A stretch of DNA of 39,641 bases from RYN-428 sp035551995 (GTDB lineage: Bacteria; Planctomycetota; Phycisphaerae; Tepidisphaerales; Tepidisphaeraceae). How positions within the stretch are numbered: position 1 is the stretch's first letter; each line of letters starts with the position of its first letter. The notes beneath the pieces were generated by a model, which saw only the letters and a list, made by a program, of their open reading frames with translations, did no database searches and was not told the origin of the DNA. A program made the translations under genes and the position numbers. Shown piece by piece: positions 8,157 through 16,087 of the stretch. The DNA lies in assembly GCA_035551995.1 (NCBI GenBank), contig DASZME010000068.1, positions 1 through 39,641 of the forward strand, written 5' to 3'.

Positions 8157-8474
8157 ATGTACGCGATTTTTGAAGATAAGGGCCGGCAGTTCAAGGTAAC
8201 CTCCGGCGACACCATCCTGCTCGACCGCCCCGGTGAATCCGAAGGCGATGAGAAAACGCTGACGTTTGATCGCGTCCTTTTGGTGGGCGGCGACGGCGCG
8301 GCCAAAATCGGAACGCCTCACGTTGCCGGCGCCACCGTCACGGCTGACATCGTCGGCGAAGCCAAGGGCAAGAAAGTCCGAACCGTCAAATACGCCCGCC
8401 GCAAGGGATTCCACAAGACCATCGGCCATCGCCAAAAGTACCTGAGCGTGAAGATCACCGCGATCAATGCCTGA
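8157..8474 (+). CDS. rplU: 50S ribosomal protein bL21
   Basis: A 105-residue protein of the usual L21 length. The N-terminus MYAIFEDKGRQFKV, the central FDRVLLVGG and the C-terminal HRQKYLSVKIT match the family signature. bL21 binds 23S rRNA domain I and is needed in large-subunit assembly. The gene has its own promoter (8096-8124) and an intrinsic terminator (8503-8535), so it is a single-gene transcript. In most bacteria rplU is followed by rpmA (bL27), which is absent here. Confidence 0.95.
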   Translation: MYAIFEDKGRQFKVTSGDTILLDRPGESEGDEKTLTFDRVLLVGGDGAAKIGTPHVAGATVTADIVGEAKGKKVRTVKYARRKGFHKTIGHRQKYLSVKITAINA

Positions 8475-8502
8475 GCGATCCGGCCAGCCAATTGAAACGA
8501 GG

Positions 8503-8535
8503 AAAGGCGGCTCCACGGATGGGCCGCCTTTTTTT
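8503..8535 (+). terminator. Intrinsic terminator after rplU
   Basis: Stem AAAGGCGGC (8503-8511) with GCCGCCTTT (8523-8531), an 11-base loop and seven T residues at 8529-8535. Confidence 0.9.
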
Positions 8536-8640
8536 GGGTGCTTAATATTCCAGCTATATGCAACGTAATGCTATGCAACATTCATGCGGGCTGGGGTATA
8601 AAATAGGGGCCCAAAGCTAATCGGAGCCTTTGAAATTACG

Positions 8641-8711
8641 TGTAGCACAGGCGTCTGGCCTGTCTCCCCGTTTTCAAGACAGCCGAGACGACTGTGCCAC
8701 CGATATTTCAA
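8641..8711 (+). repeat. Dispersed palindromic repeat, family 1, copy 2
   Basis: TGTAGCACAGGCG... to ...CGATATTTCAA. The arms GCACAGGCGTCTGGCCTGTC (8645-8664) and the later GACAGCCGAGACGACTGTGC are about 80% complementary, giving a hairpin with a short loop. It matches 235-309 in opposite orientation and 18352-18411 more weakly. It lies just upstream of the glutathione peroxidase start. Confidence 0.7.
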
Positions 8712-8746
8712 ACGTCTCAATTCGACTTTTTATTGGAGACCGACCG

Positions 8747-9382
8747 ATGACTTTCCGCACGCTGATCGCCGCCGCCGCCGCCGTCTTGGTTTTCGTCGGC
8801 TCATTGTTGGCGAAGGGGCCTGCCCTGACCGTCGTGAAAGAACCCACCAAGGAGCCGGCCATGAGCAGTCCCCTCGATCTGAAAGTACAGGACATCAATG
8901 GCAAGGATACCGACCTCAAACAATATAAGGGCAAAGTCGTCCTGATCGTCAACGTCGCCAGCAAGTGCGGAAATACCCCGCAGTACAAGGGGCTTGAAGC
9001 GTTGTTCAAGAAGTATGGCGAGCAGGGCCTCGTCATCATCGGCTTCCCCGCCAATGACTTCGGCAAGCAGGAGCCCGGCAGCAACGAAGAAATCAAGCAA
9101 TTCTGCACGAGCAAGTACGATGTGACGTTTCCGATGATGGCCAAAATCAGCGTTAAGGACCCTGAAAAAGCGCCGATCTATAAATTCCTCACCGAGAAGC
9201 CAACCGCGGGCGACTTCGCCGGCGACGTGGAATGGAACTTCACCAAATTCCTCATCGACCGCAACGGCAATCTGATCGCCCGCTTTGGCAACAGGGTCAA
9301 ACCCGAAGAGGAACAGATCAACGCGGAGATCGAAAAAGCTCTTGCCGCCAAAGGGGTCGATTCCGCTTCAGAAAAGAAATAG
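8747..9382 (+). CDS. Exported glutathione peroxidase-like thiol peroxidase
   Basis: A 211-residue GPx-family protein with a signal peptide (hydrophobic AAAAAVLVFVGSLLA near residues 8-22). The peroxidatic residue is C74 in NVASKCGNTPQY; KQEPG keeps the Gln and WNFTKFLIDRNG the Trp of the catalytic site. The usual FPCNQFG reads FPANDFG, so that Cys and Gln are replaced. A second Cys in QFCTSKYDVTFPMM fits the resolving Cys of thioredoxin-dependent GPx enzymes. It probably reduces hydroperoxides outside the cytoplasm. The frame is open from 8630, but the ATG at 8747 has GGAG at 8735 and begins the signal peptide. A terminator follows at 9411. Confidence 0.85.
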   Translation: MTFRTLIAAAAAVLVFVGSLLAKGPALTVVKEPTKEPAMSSPLDLKVQDINGKDTDLKQYKGKVVLIVNVASKCGNTPQYKGLEALFKKYGEQGLVIIGFPANDFGKQEPGSNEEIKQFCTSKYDVTFPMMAKISVKDPEKAPIYKFLTEKPTAGDFAGDVEWNFTKFLIDRNGNLIARFGNRVKPEEEQINAEIEKALAAKGVDSASEKK

Positions 9383-9410
9383 ACCGCGTTGTGCGACTGA
9401 TGTGATTTAC

Positions 9411-9441
9411 AAAAGCCTTGGCGACAGCCGAGGCTTTTTTT
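9411..9441 (+). terminator. Intrinsic terminator after the glutathione peroxidase gene
   Basis: AAAAGCCTTGGC pairs with GCCGAGGCTTTT (one G-T pair) around a GACA tetraloop, followed by T residues to 9441. Confidence 0.9.
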
Positions 9442-9525
9442 ATGAAATTGTTTCGATGAAGAAGCAGCCGAAAGGGCGATTCACATCGGCGGAATCGCCC
9501 CTCCACCGGCACATGGCCAGCGATT

Positions 9526-10293
9526 TTATAAGCCCCGCATGTCGCGCAGCGCCGGAAACTTTTCCCGCCAATCTCTGGCGACGGTCGCATCGACTTCCGC
9601 CAGCAAAACCTGCTCGCGGGCATCGGCCTGGAAAACTTCGTTGCCGTGCGGATCAAAGAGACACGAGCGGCCATCGTAGCTGAATTTTGGATCGCTACCG
9701 GCCCGGTTCACGCCTAGGACGAAAGCCAGATTTTCGATCGCGCGTGCCTGGAGCAGCCGAACCCAATGCTCGCTGCGAATCTTCGGCCAGTTGGCGACGA
9801 CGACAATGAACTCGGCGCCGTCTCGAACGGCCGGCCGAAATATCTCCGGAAAGCGGAGGTCGTAGCAGATAAACGGCGCGATCCTGACGTCCTGCCAGGC
9901 AAAACGTGCATGGCGCGACCCTGCCGGATAGCAAATATGTTCGCCGGGCGGCGTAAAAGGTTGCATCTTTCGATAGCGGACCAGTTCGGTCCCCTGCGGC
10001 GAAAACCCGACGGATTCATTGGCCAATCCACCGTCGTTCGTTCGCGCGATCACGCCGGCAAGAACCGCCACATTTCGATCGACGGCGAGTTTTCTGCAAA
10101 ATGTTTCCGATTCCGACGGCGAACCGGGATCGGTCTTAGCCTTGTCCATGCTGAAGCCAACGTCGAACATCTCCGGCAGCACCACCAGGGCGCCGGCCCG
10201 CAGTTCGACCCCGTCGAGAAGCTTGATGACGCGCGCATGCGTGCTGGGGCGATTTTCCCATTGCGTGTCCAACTGAACTGCGGCGATCTGCAT
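9526..10293 (-). CDS. Carbon-nitrogen hydrolase, omega-amidase-like (YafV type)
   Basis: A 255-residue nitrilase-superfamily enzyme. The Glu-Lys-Cys triad is visible: E41 in LPEMFDVGF, K109 in YRKMQPFTPPGE, and C143 in FICYDLRFPEIFR. The FDVGF and NRAGSDPKF elements fit omega-amidase/YafV enzymes, which hydrolyse 2-oxoglutaramate or 2-oxosuccinamate in methionine salvage and transamination repair. The frame is open to 10332, but the ATG at 10293 is preceded by AAGGAG at a good distance and starts the conserved MQIAAVQLD strand. The next gene upstream on the same strand is 155 bp away, separated by an inverted repeat. Confidence 0.85.
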   Translation of the reverse strand: MQIAAVQLDTQWENRPSTHARVIKLLDGVELRAGALVVLPEMFDVGFSMDKAKTDPGSPSESETFCRKLAVDRNVAVLAGVIARTNDGGLANESVGFSPQGTELVRYRKMQPFTPPGEHICYPAGSRHARFAWQDVRIAPFICYDLRFPEIFRPAVRDGAEFIVVVANWPKIRSEHWVRLLQARAIENLAFVLGVNRAGSDPKFSYDGRSCLFDPHGNEVFQADAREQVLLAEVDATVARDWREKFPALRDMRGL

Positions 10294-10330
10294 AACATGG
10301 CTCCTTCTGGAGCGATCCAACGAAAGAATC

Positions 10331-10408
10331 ATCCACGAAGGATACGAAGGACTACGAAAAAGAAAAAGACGATTGAATGCTTCATGTGCATTCGTGTCCT
10401 TCGTGGAT
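10331..10408. repeat. Inverted repeat with 18-bp arms
   Basis: Arms ATCCACGAAGGATACGAA (10331-10348) and TTCGTGTCCTTCGTGGAT (10391-10408) are complementary except for one position. The 42-base spacer is A-rich on its left side. It lies between two minus-strand genes; there is no T run, so it is not a typical terminator. Confidence 0.75.
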
Positions 10409-10448
10409 CACATTTCTGCACGCCTCGATCGTCGCCTCGGCCTCCGTT

Positions 10449-11099
10449 TTATGCGATTTCGGTGTTCACCACCAGCTCGAGCAATTCGATGCACGGCTCG
10501 TCGTCGCAGAAGATGGTGCCCAGCCGTCCCCATGCCGGTTCGGACTGATCGCTCGAAAACAGCCGCAGCACCTGTCCGTGTTCCGGAAAGCGAAGGAAGT
10601 AACGCGGCTTAATCCGCCGATGCACGTTGTGCTTGATCAAAATCGCGCCCAGCGGCAATCGTTTGGCCACAATTTCATCGCGCACTTCCGGCGACATGAA
10701 TTGAAAATGCAGCCGCACGATCCCCCATTCAACGACCTTATCGCTGCCTTGCGGCGTGAGGCTGATCTTGCGGGTGTAGGTGTCGCCGCTGAAATGTTCC
10801 TCAAGCACATGAACATCCACCGGCTGGCCGTGATGCTTCTGCAAAACGACGGTCATGTGCTCATGATGAACCAGCAGCGCGTCGGCCGGATGCGGAATCC
10901 CGTCGGGATGAACGACAACGCATTCGGGACGAAAATCTCCCGTCACAAACGGCCGGCACAAATCCGCCAGCGCCGCCTGGGCTCCTCCCACTTCCGCGAG
11001 CTTAATGCCGGCGGAAACAGCAGGGTGTCCGGCGCTCACCGCGCTCGAACCGGGGCTCAACAGCGGCGAATGAGGAGTAAAAGACGGTGCGTTTTTCAT
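10449..11099 (-). CDS. Chorismate lyase-like protein (DUF98/UbiC-like fold)
   Basis: A 216-residue protein. The segments VTGDFRPE, RKISLTPQG, and especially AKRLPLGAILIKHNVHRRI resemble the chorismate pyruvate-lyase family (UbiC and DUF98), where a C-terminal LG.IL....v.R element closes the 4-hydroxybenzoate pocket. The first 40 residues are Ser/Pro/Ala-rich with a repeated AVSAG and look disordered. No ubiquinone or other 4-hydroxybenzoate genes are nearby, so a true lyase role is unproven; it may act on another product. Family recognition is from motif memory and moderate. Confidence 0.55.
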   Translation of the reverse strand: MKNAPSFTPHSPLLSPGSSAVSAGHPAVSAGIKLAEVGGAQAALADLCRPFVTGDFRPECVVVHPDGIPHPADALLVHHEHMTVVLQKHHGQPVDVHVLEEHFSGDTYTRKISLTPQGSDKVVEWGIVRLHFQFMSPEVRDEIVAKRLPLGAILIKHNVHRRIKPRYFLRFPEHGQVLRLFSSDQSEPAWGRLGTIFCDDEPCIELLELVVNTEIA

Positions 11100-11202
11100 G
11101 GGTCACTCATCTCAGAACACATTGCTTTCTACGGTTATTCTTCTTCCATTACACTCCCCACGCCCTGGTCATATTATTTTTCGGTTCGGCGCAGGGCTTC
11201 TT

Positions 11203-11241
11203 CGTTTAGCGGCCCCGCTTGCGGGGCGTGTCTCGCGACCA
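11203..11241 (+). repeat. Dispersed palindromic repeat, family 2, copy 1
   Basis: CGTTTAGCGGCCCCGCTTGC continuing GGGGCGTGTCTCGCGACCA. The core GCCCCGCTTGCGGGGC is a perfect hairpin. Near-identical copies are at 17660-17695 (opposite strand) and 25215-25253. It lies in the 165-bp gap between two minus-strand genes. Confidence 0.8.
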
Positions 11242-11264
11242 CAGCTCACGCATCAAAAAACACC

Positions 11265-12581
11265 CTATGTATACCGGATATTCTGAAACTGCGGCTCAAA
11301 GAATCGCGGCAGAAGCGTATCGACGCGCAGCAATCCCGCCCGGCTCAGCATGACATGATCGCCGTCGATGGTGGCCGCCCCTTCTTCGACCAGCGAATCG
11401 AATCCTTCCCTGAATTCACCGAGGATTTCCTCGCCGAACTTTTTGCGGAAGTAGCCGGCGTCGATCTGCCCGGTCTTCAGTTGAAGAATCATCTCACGAA
11501 TCAGCAACTGACGCTCCGTCAACGGCAGCGCCCGATTGATCGGCAACGCGCCCGCCTGCAGCGATTGGAGATACTCCTCCCACTTGTCGAAGTTCTGATA
11601 GTGAACGCCTTGAAAATGCCCGAAACTCGCCACGCCCGTCGCCACCATGTCGGCGCCATGCCACAGCGAATCGCGATAGACAAAACCGGCATGCCGTTCG
11701 GGCTTCACCACCGTATACGCGCTGGAGACCACATATCCCGCCGCCTGAAACTGGCGGAAGGCGTAATCGACCCATCCCCGTTTTTGCGCCCAGCTTGCCA
11801 CCTCGCTGACGCCGCCGTGCTCGCGGGCATCTTTGGCGATGCCGGTGTTGTATGGAACTTCCATCTGATAAACGGTGAGCGAATCGGGGTCCAGCGCCAG
11901 CGCCTTTTCGACCGCGTATTTCCACTTGTCTTCGGTTTCGCCAAGCATTCCGGCGATCAGGTCGATGTTGATCTGCCGGAAACCGACTTCGCGCGCCCAC
12001 TGATATGCCCGGCCGATCTCGGCGGCCTTATGTGCCCGGCCGTTGATCGAAAGAATCTCCTCGTCAAAATGCTCCACGCCGAGGCTCAGCCGAGTCACGC
12101 CGATTTTTTTGATCGTCTGTAGTTTTGATTCCTTCAGCGTTCCCGGCTCGCATTCAAAGGTCACTTCACGCGCAGCCGACCAATTCCAATTCTCGTTGAT
12201 GCGCTCGACCATCCGCTCAAGCTGCGCGTTGGACAGATACGACGGCGTTCCGCCCCCAAAGTAAACAAATTCAAATTGCCGCCCGCCAAACCCGCCATGC
12301 CTGGAATAGAGCGCGATCTCGTCGCCCAGCGCGTCAAGATACGATTCGATCTCCGAAGCGTTTTTGTCCGTGTAAACCCGAAAGTAACAAAATTTGCACC
12401 GCTTGCGGCAAAACGGAATGTGCAGATAAAGCCCCAGCGGCGTTTGCGGTTTTGGCGCGGCGTCGAACGCCGCCAGAATCTCTGGCTTATGGTCCGGCGT
12501 CCAAACCGAAAACGGCGGGTAATTCGCGACGAAATAGCTTCCGACTTCCGTCTTGGGCTTCGGTAAAACTTCAAGCTCCAT
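11265..12581 (-). CDS. Radical SAM protein, coproporphyrinogen III oxidase/HemW family
   Basis: A 438-residue HemN/HemW-type radical SAM protein. The iron-sulphur motif is HIPFCRKRCKFCYF (CxxxCxxC). Later come FVYFGGGTPSYL (SAM-binding GGGTP), EVTFECEPGTL, RLSLGVEHFDEEIL and INIDLIAGMLGET, all in family order, then a C-terminal HemN domain ending with the ATIDGDHVMLSRAGLLRVD winged region. True HemN enzymes have CxxxCxxCxC; here the last position is Phe as in HemW heme chaperones. The enzymatic role is therefore uncertain. ATG at 12581 is chosen (GGAAGTGAG upstream) over 12629. Confidence 0.8.
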   Translation of the reverse strand: MELEVLPKPKTEVGSYFVANYPPFSVWTPDHKPEILAAFDAAPKPQTPLGLYLHIPFCRKRCKFCYFRVYTDKNASEIESYLDALGDEIALYSRHGGFGGRQFEFVYFGGGTPSYLSNAQLERMVERINENWNWSAAREVTFECEPGTLKESKLQTIKKIGVTRLSLGVEHFDEEILSINGRAHKAAEIGRAYQWAREVGFRQINIDLIAGMLGETEDKWKYAVEKALALDPDSLTVYQMEVPYNTGIAKDAREHGGVSEVASWAQKRGWVDYAFRQFQAAGYVVSSAYTVVKPERHAGFVYRDSLWHGADMVATGVASFGHFQGVHYQNFDKWEEYLQSLQAGALPINRALPLTERQLLIREMILQLKTGQIDAGYFRKKFGEEILGEFREGFDSLVEEGAATIDGDHVMLSRAGLLRVDTLLPRFFEPQFQNIRYT

Positions 12582-12704
12582 CACCGGCTCACTTCCAAAA
12601 AACCACCAGGCCCCGTGACACAGTACCAATGATAGGCGCCGCCGGTTGAAAGCATCGGCGCCGAATTACGGGCACGGTCATCCGCGGTCGCCGCGCGCTG
12701 CCGA

Positions 12705-13955
12705 TTACTCTTTGCCCCTTCGTTTCCCGAAGCAATACAAGTTGTCGTACGTCCGCTGGAAGACTTGCCCGTCGGAAAACACAAGCGAAGCCCGCGTCCG
12801 TTCCCCCACGCTGTTATGGTTCAGAATCTCAAGCTTATCCCCCGGCGTCCAGACGATCGATTCCCCCGATTGATCCGTCGAAAACAATTTGCCGTCGACA
12901 AACGCCGTCGAGCTCCAGGCCGATCCCGTCGCTCGTCCCCGCCACACTTCCTTACCCGTCGCCGCCAACAGACAAACCGCGATGCCCGATTCGTTCAGCA
13001 GGTAAACCCGATCGCCGATCATCACCCCCGATCCGATCCGCTGCGGATTGCTCGGCGTAATCCACAGCCGATGGCTCTTGGTGATATCGCCGCGGTCAGC
13101 GGCTTTTGGCGTTCGCAATCCAATGGTCGGTCCTCCATAACCGGACATGGCCACGATCACGTCCTTGCCCACCAGCGGCTGCGCATACGCCAGGGCGCTC
13201 AGACCCCGGCAACGCCAAAGCTCATTTCCATGTTCAGGATCGAAACCCGCGACGTCGTTCGGCAAATCGACGATCAACTGCGGCGTTCCATCAATCTCCG
13301 CCAATACCGGCGACGACCACGATCCCTTAAATTCCTTGGCCGGGCCGGCCGCCCCCGGCAGATCATGCTTCCAGATTTCCTTGCCCGTCCGTTTGTCCAA
13401 CGCCACCAGAAAGCATCGCAATCCCGGCCCGCAGTTAAGAATGAGGCTTTGCTTGTAGAAGAGGGGAGAACTCGAATTGCCCCAGATGTGCGTGAGGGCG
13501 CCGAGATCGCGCTTCCAGATTTGCTTGCCGGCCAAGTCATAAGCCACCACGCCCGCCGACCCGAGGGACGCGAAGACGGCTTTGCCGTCGGTGATCGGCG
13601 AGGCGGCGCAATAGGGATTATCGCCGTGCGTGGGCTCATCCCCGTCGAATTGGGTATCGCCCGACCAGAGCGATTTTCCGCTATTTCTGTCGAAGCATAT
13701 GACGCTGCGGATTCGGCCATGCTCTTTGGCGCACGTCACGAAAACGCGATCGTCCCACACGATCGGCGTCGAGTTGCCTCCGCCGGGCAACGGCGCCTTC
13801 CAGGTCACATTTTCTGTTTTCGACCACGAGACCGGCGGATTTTTCTCGTCCGAAACTCCGTCGCCGCCCGGCCCTTTCCATCCGGGCCAGTTGCCCGCCT
13901 GGGAAAGGGCGCCGGCGAGAAGAATGACGCAGAGCGATATAATACCTCGCCGCAT
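12705..13955 (-). CDS. Exported PQQ-type beta-propeller repeat protein
   Basis: A 416-residue secreted protein. The signal peptide starts MRRGIISLCVILLAGALSQA and is followed by NWPGWKGPGGDGVS, the usual start of planctomycete PQQ-like WD-type propellers. Repeats with the W-x-x-x-L pattern recur: NVTWKAPLPGG, GKSLWSGD, GKQIWKRDL, GKEIWKHDL, GNELWRCRG and GKEVWRGRA. The family is structural; no dehydrogenase active site is evident. The open frame extends to 14540 through the upstream gene in another frame, but ATG 13955 has GGAG at the right distance. It lies 35 bp downstream of the Gfo/Idh/MocA gene, so they probably form one operon. Confidence 0.85.
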   Translation of the reverse strand: MRRGIISLCVILLAGALSQAGNWPGWKGPGGDGVSDEKNPPVSWSKTENVTWKAPLPGGGNSTPIVWDDRVFVTCAKEHGRIRSVICFDRNSGKSLWSGDTQFDGDEPTHGDNPYCAASPITDGKAVFASLGSAGVVAYDLAGKQIWKRDLGALTHIWGNSSSPLFYKQSLILNCGPGLRCFLVALDKRTGKEIWKHDLPGAAGPAKEFKGSWSSPVLAEIDGTPQLIVDLPNDVAGFDPEHGNELWRCRGLSALAYAQPLVGKDVIVAMSGYGGPTIGLRTPKAADRGDITKSHRLWITPSNPQRIGSGVMIGDRVYLLNESGIAVCLLAATGKEVWRGRATGSAWSSTAFVDGKLFSTDQSGESIVWTPGDKLEILNHNSVGERTRASLVFSDGQVFQRTYDNLYCFGKRRGKE

Positions 13956-13990
13956 ATTGATCTCCGTCAGGCGCCTGGTCTCCATGGCTT

Positions 13991-15025
13991 TCACTTCGCC
14001 GCCGCCGCTTTTTTTGCCGCCGCTTCCTGTGCGCTGGCCATCACCGTTTCCAGCTTCACCGGCGCCCCGTTCCGCCGTTTGCTTTCGTCGGCGGCTTCCA
14101 TGAACGCCATCAATTCGATGGTCTCTTGGACGTGCACCGGCGCCTTGCGCGTCTTGAAGAAAATGGCGATCTGTTCCGCCAGCGGTTGGTATCCTTCGAA
14201 CTTGATCGCCGGCGCGGTTGATTTGGCGCCGAACACCACAACGCCGTAGTCGTGTGCGCCGGTACGGGTTCCGCGGAACGTGCCGACCCGGCCTCCTTTC
14301 CAGATGCCGACGACAATGTCGGTGTCGTCGGTATGCGTTCGCGTCACCGATTCGCAGCCGGTCCCCATGGCGGTATACAGGAGTTCCACGCCGTGGATTC
14401 CGTACCAGTAGAGATCGGGATGGCTCGGCTCCAGCGCCGCCGGGCTCCACGCGGTAGCGCCCAAAACCGCGCCCACTTTCGGATCGGCGATGATCTTCTG
14501 AATCGTCGGCCCAAACCGCAACGACGAACAGGAAAACCACGGCACGTTATATTTCGCCCCCAACTCCGCGATCGCGATCGCATCCACCAGCGATCCCGCC
14601 AGCGGCTTATCGATAAAGACCGGCTTCCCAGCCTCGAACACCGGCCGAACCTGATCCAGATGCGGCCGGCCGTCTACGCTCTCCAACAAAACGGCATCCA
14701 CTTTGTTCAGTAGATTCGGGATTGAATCGATGATTTCGACGCCCAGTTCGCGGGCCTGCTTTGTGTAACCTTCAACGCGAGTTCGGCTCGACTCGATGTC
14801 CGGGCTTCCGCCGGGAAACGCCGCCACGACGTGAATGCCGGCGAGGTTACCGGCAGCCTTGGGGTCGTTAAAAAGTTTCGTAAAGGCAATGCAATGCGAC
14901 GTATCAAGTCCGATGATCCCGACGCGGATAATCGCACCGGGCGATTGCGTCGCCGGTGGTTCGGCCGAAAACAAAGTTGGCCAGCCGATGAGAAGCGCGA
15001 ACGCGAAAAATAGTCCTCGGCACAT
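13991..15025 (-). CDS. Exported Gfo/Idh/MocA-family oxidoreductase
   Basis: A 344-residue protein with an N-terminal signal peptide (hydrophobic GLFFAFALLIGWPTLFSA). The Rossmann part begins IIRVGIIGLDTSHC; a glycine-rich turn with an altered GxGxxG (GLDTSH) is typical of one planctomycete subgroup. PVFIDKPLAGS is the conserved EKP-type element (here DKP) and IHGVELLY in the C-terminal domain is another hallmark. Members oxidise or reduce sugars, including 3-keto-glycoside formation. The C-terminus is rich in Ala and Lys. It heads a probable operon with the propeller protein. Confidence 0.85.
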   Translation of the reverse strand: MCRGLFFAFALLIGWPTLFSAEPPATQSPGAIIRVGIIGLDTSHCIAFTKLFNDPKAAGNLAGIHVVAAFPGGSPDIESSRTRVEGYTKQARELGVEIIDSIPNLLNKVDAVLLESVDGRPHLDQVRPVFEAGKPVFIDKPLAGSLVDAIAIAELGAKYNVPWFSCSSLRFGPTIQKIIADPKVGAVLGATAWSPAALEPSHPDLYWYGIHGVELLYTAMGTGCESVTRTHTDDTDIVVGIWKGGRVGTFRGTRTGAHDYGVVVFGAKSTAPAIKFEGYQPLAEQIAIFFKTRKAPVHVQETIELMAFMEAADESKRRNGAPVKLETVMASAQEAAAKKAAAAK

Positions 15026-15175
15026 GCGGAAGTTTCCTTGAAATGCGCGACGCCGCGAAGGCGATCACTCCTCACGCTTCACGAGCTCATAAGAAATCGC
15101 TCGGCGTTCCACTCAATTCCCTTGCATACCCCGTATTGTGTTTGGCGATCGCGCTTGGGCCGTGTCCTGCGCCGA

Positions 15176-15931
15176 TCACATGACGACGAACTTTGATCTC
15201 ACTTGCTGCCGCACGTAGGTTCGCGTGATGTCCAGCGTGCCGGCGCCGTCAGGCTTTTCGTGTTCGACGCGCCCATGGGTCGCCAGCCATTTTTGACCCC
15301 TGGCGAAGAAGTCATCGAATTCTCCCGGCGTCATCTCTTTTGCAAAATACGTATCGCGCCGGACCGGCATCACTCGGCAGAGCGGTTCTCCTTTGGCGAC
15401 CGTGATTTTATTCTCGCCAGGATCCAGTTCCAGCACAACATGCCACGGATAGCTCGCCGGGTACCAGTCGGCGTCGATCAGCGCCGTCATCGCCCGCCAT
15501 GGACGATCCACGTTTGGCACATCCGTAAAATAGAGCAATTCGTTGGGGTCACTTTTGAGAAAAAGAAAACTGCTTACCTTCACCTGATTGCGAATCTCCG
15601 CATAGACATTGTCCGAAATCACATGCGGCAACTTCTGGCCCTTCTCCCAAAACCACGCGTATTGCTGCGTCAACGGCGCCCCCGGCGATTCCTCATCCCC
15701 GGCGTAATGAAAATCGCTTTCCACGACGACATCCTTCACGACGCGCCAATTCCCGCGCGACTGAACGAACGTCAGATCGAAATTCGCCAGCAAGTCAAAT
15801 CCAAACCCATTGGCCGCCCGGATCGGCGGGCACTCCTCGGGCCATCCCTTTCCGGCCTTGCGCTTCATATAAACATCTTTCGCCGGCGCCGGCGCCAGCA
15901 GATCGTCACGAAACTTAAAGTAATGCAGCAT
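15176..15931 (-). CDS. Hypothetical protein (possibly DUF6065-like)
   Basis: A 251-residue soluble protein with no signal peptide or membrane segment. Visible features are a RAANGFGFDLLANFDLTF segment, an aromatic WHVVLELDPGENK strand and LCRVMPVRRDTYF. The IRAANGFGFDLL...FPVLP-like arrangement reminds me of DUF6065, but that is a weak memory-based match. The gene is 150 bp upstream of, and on the same strand as, the Gfo/Idh/MocA gene and divergent from DUF1501. Role unknown. Confidence 0.6.
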   Translation of the reverse strand: MLHYFKFRDDLLAPAPAKDVYMKRKAGKGWPEECPPIRAANGFGFDLLANFDLTFVQSRGNWRVVKDVVVESDFHYAGDEESPGAPLTQQYAWFWEKGQKLPHVISDNVYAEIRNQVKVSSFLFLKSDPNELLYFTDVPNVDRPWRAMTALIDADWYPASYPWHVVLELDPGENKITVAKGEPLCRVMPVRRDTYFAKEMTPGEFDDFFARGQKWLATHGRVEHEKPDGAGTLDITRTYVRQQVRSKFVVM

Positions 15932-16087
15932 TGGTCTCAGATTCTATCCTGTCGCCGGCGCGGGTGAAAATCGGTTGCGAAATTCGGCCGATTTCGGCAG
16001 ACTGGAGGCCTGCGAATGCAACTTTCGTTCGAGGGCGAACGCCGGCGTGACACGCTGGGTAGATTACCGTGAGAGGAGATGAGCGAA

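Noticed and set aside
10377..12122. A 581-residue plus-strand frame opposite the DUF98-like and radical SAM genes.
   Set aside because: It crosses two minus-strand genes that carry family motifs, so it is a shadow frame.
12765..14249. A 494-residue plus-strand frame overlapping the propeller and Gfo/Idh/MocA genes.
   Set aside because: Shadow of two minus-strand genes with clear motifs; its composition is Arg-rich and no domain is visible.
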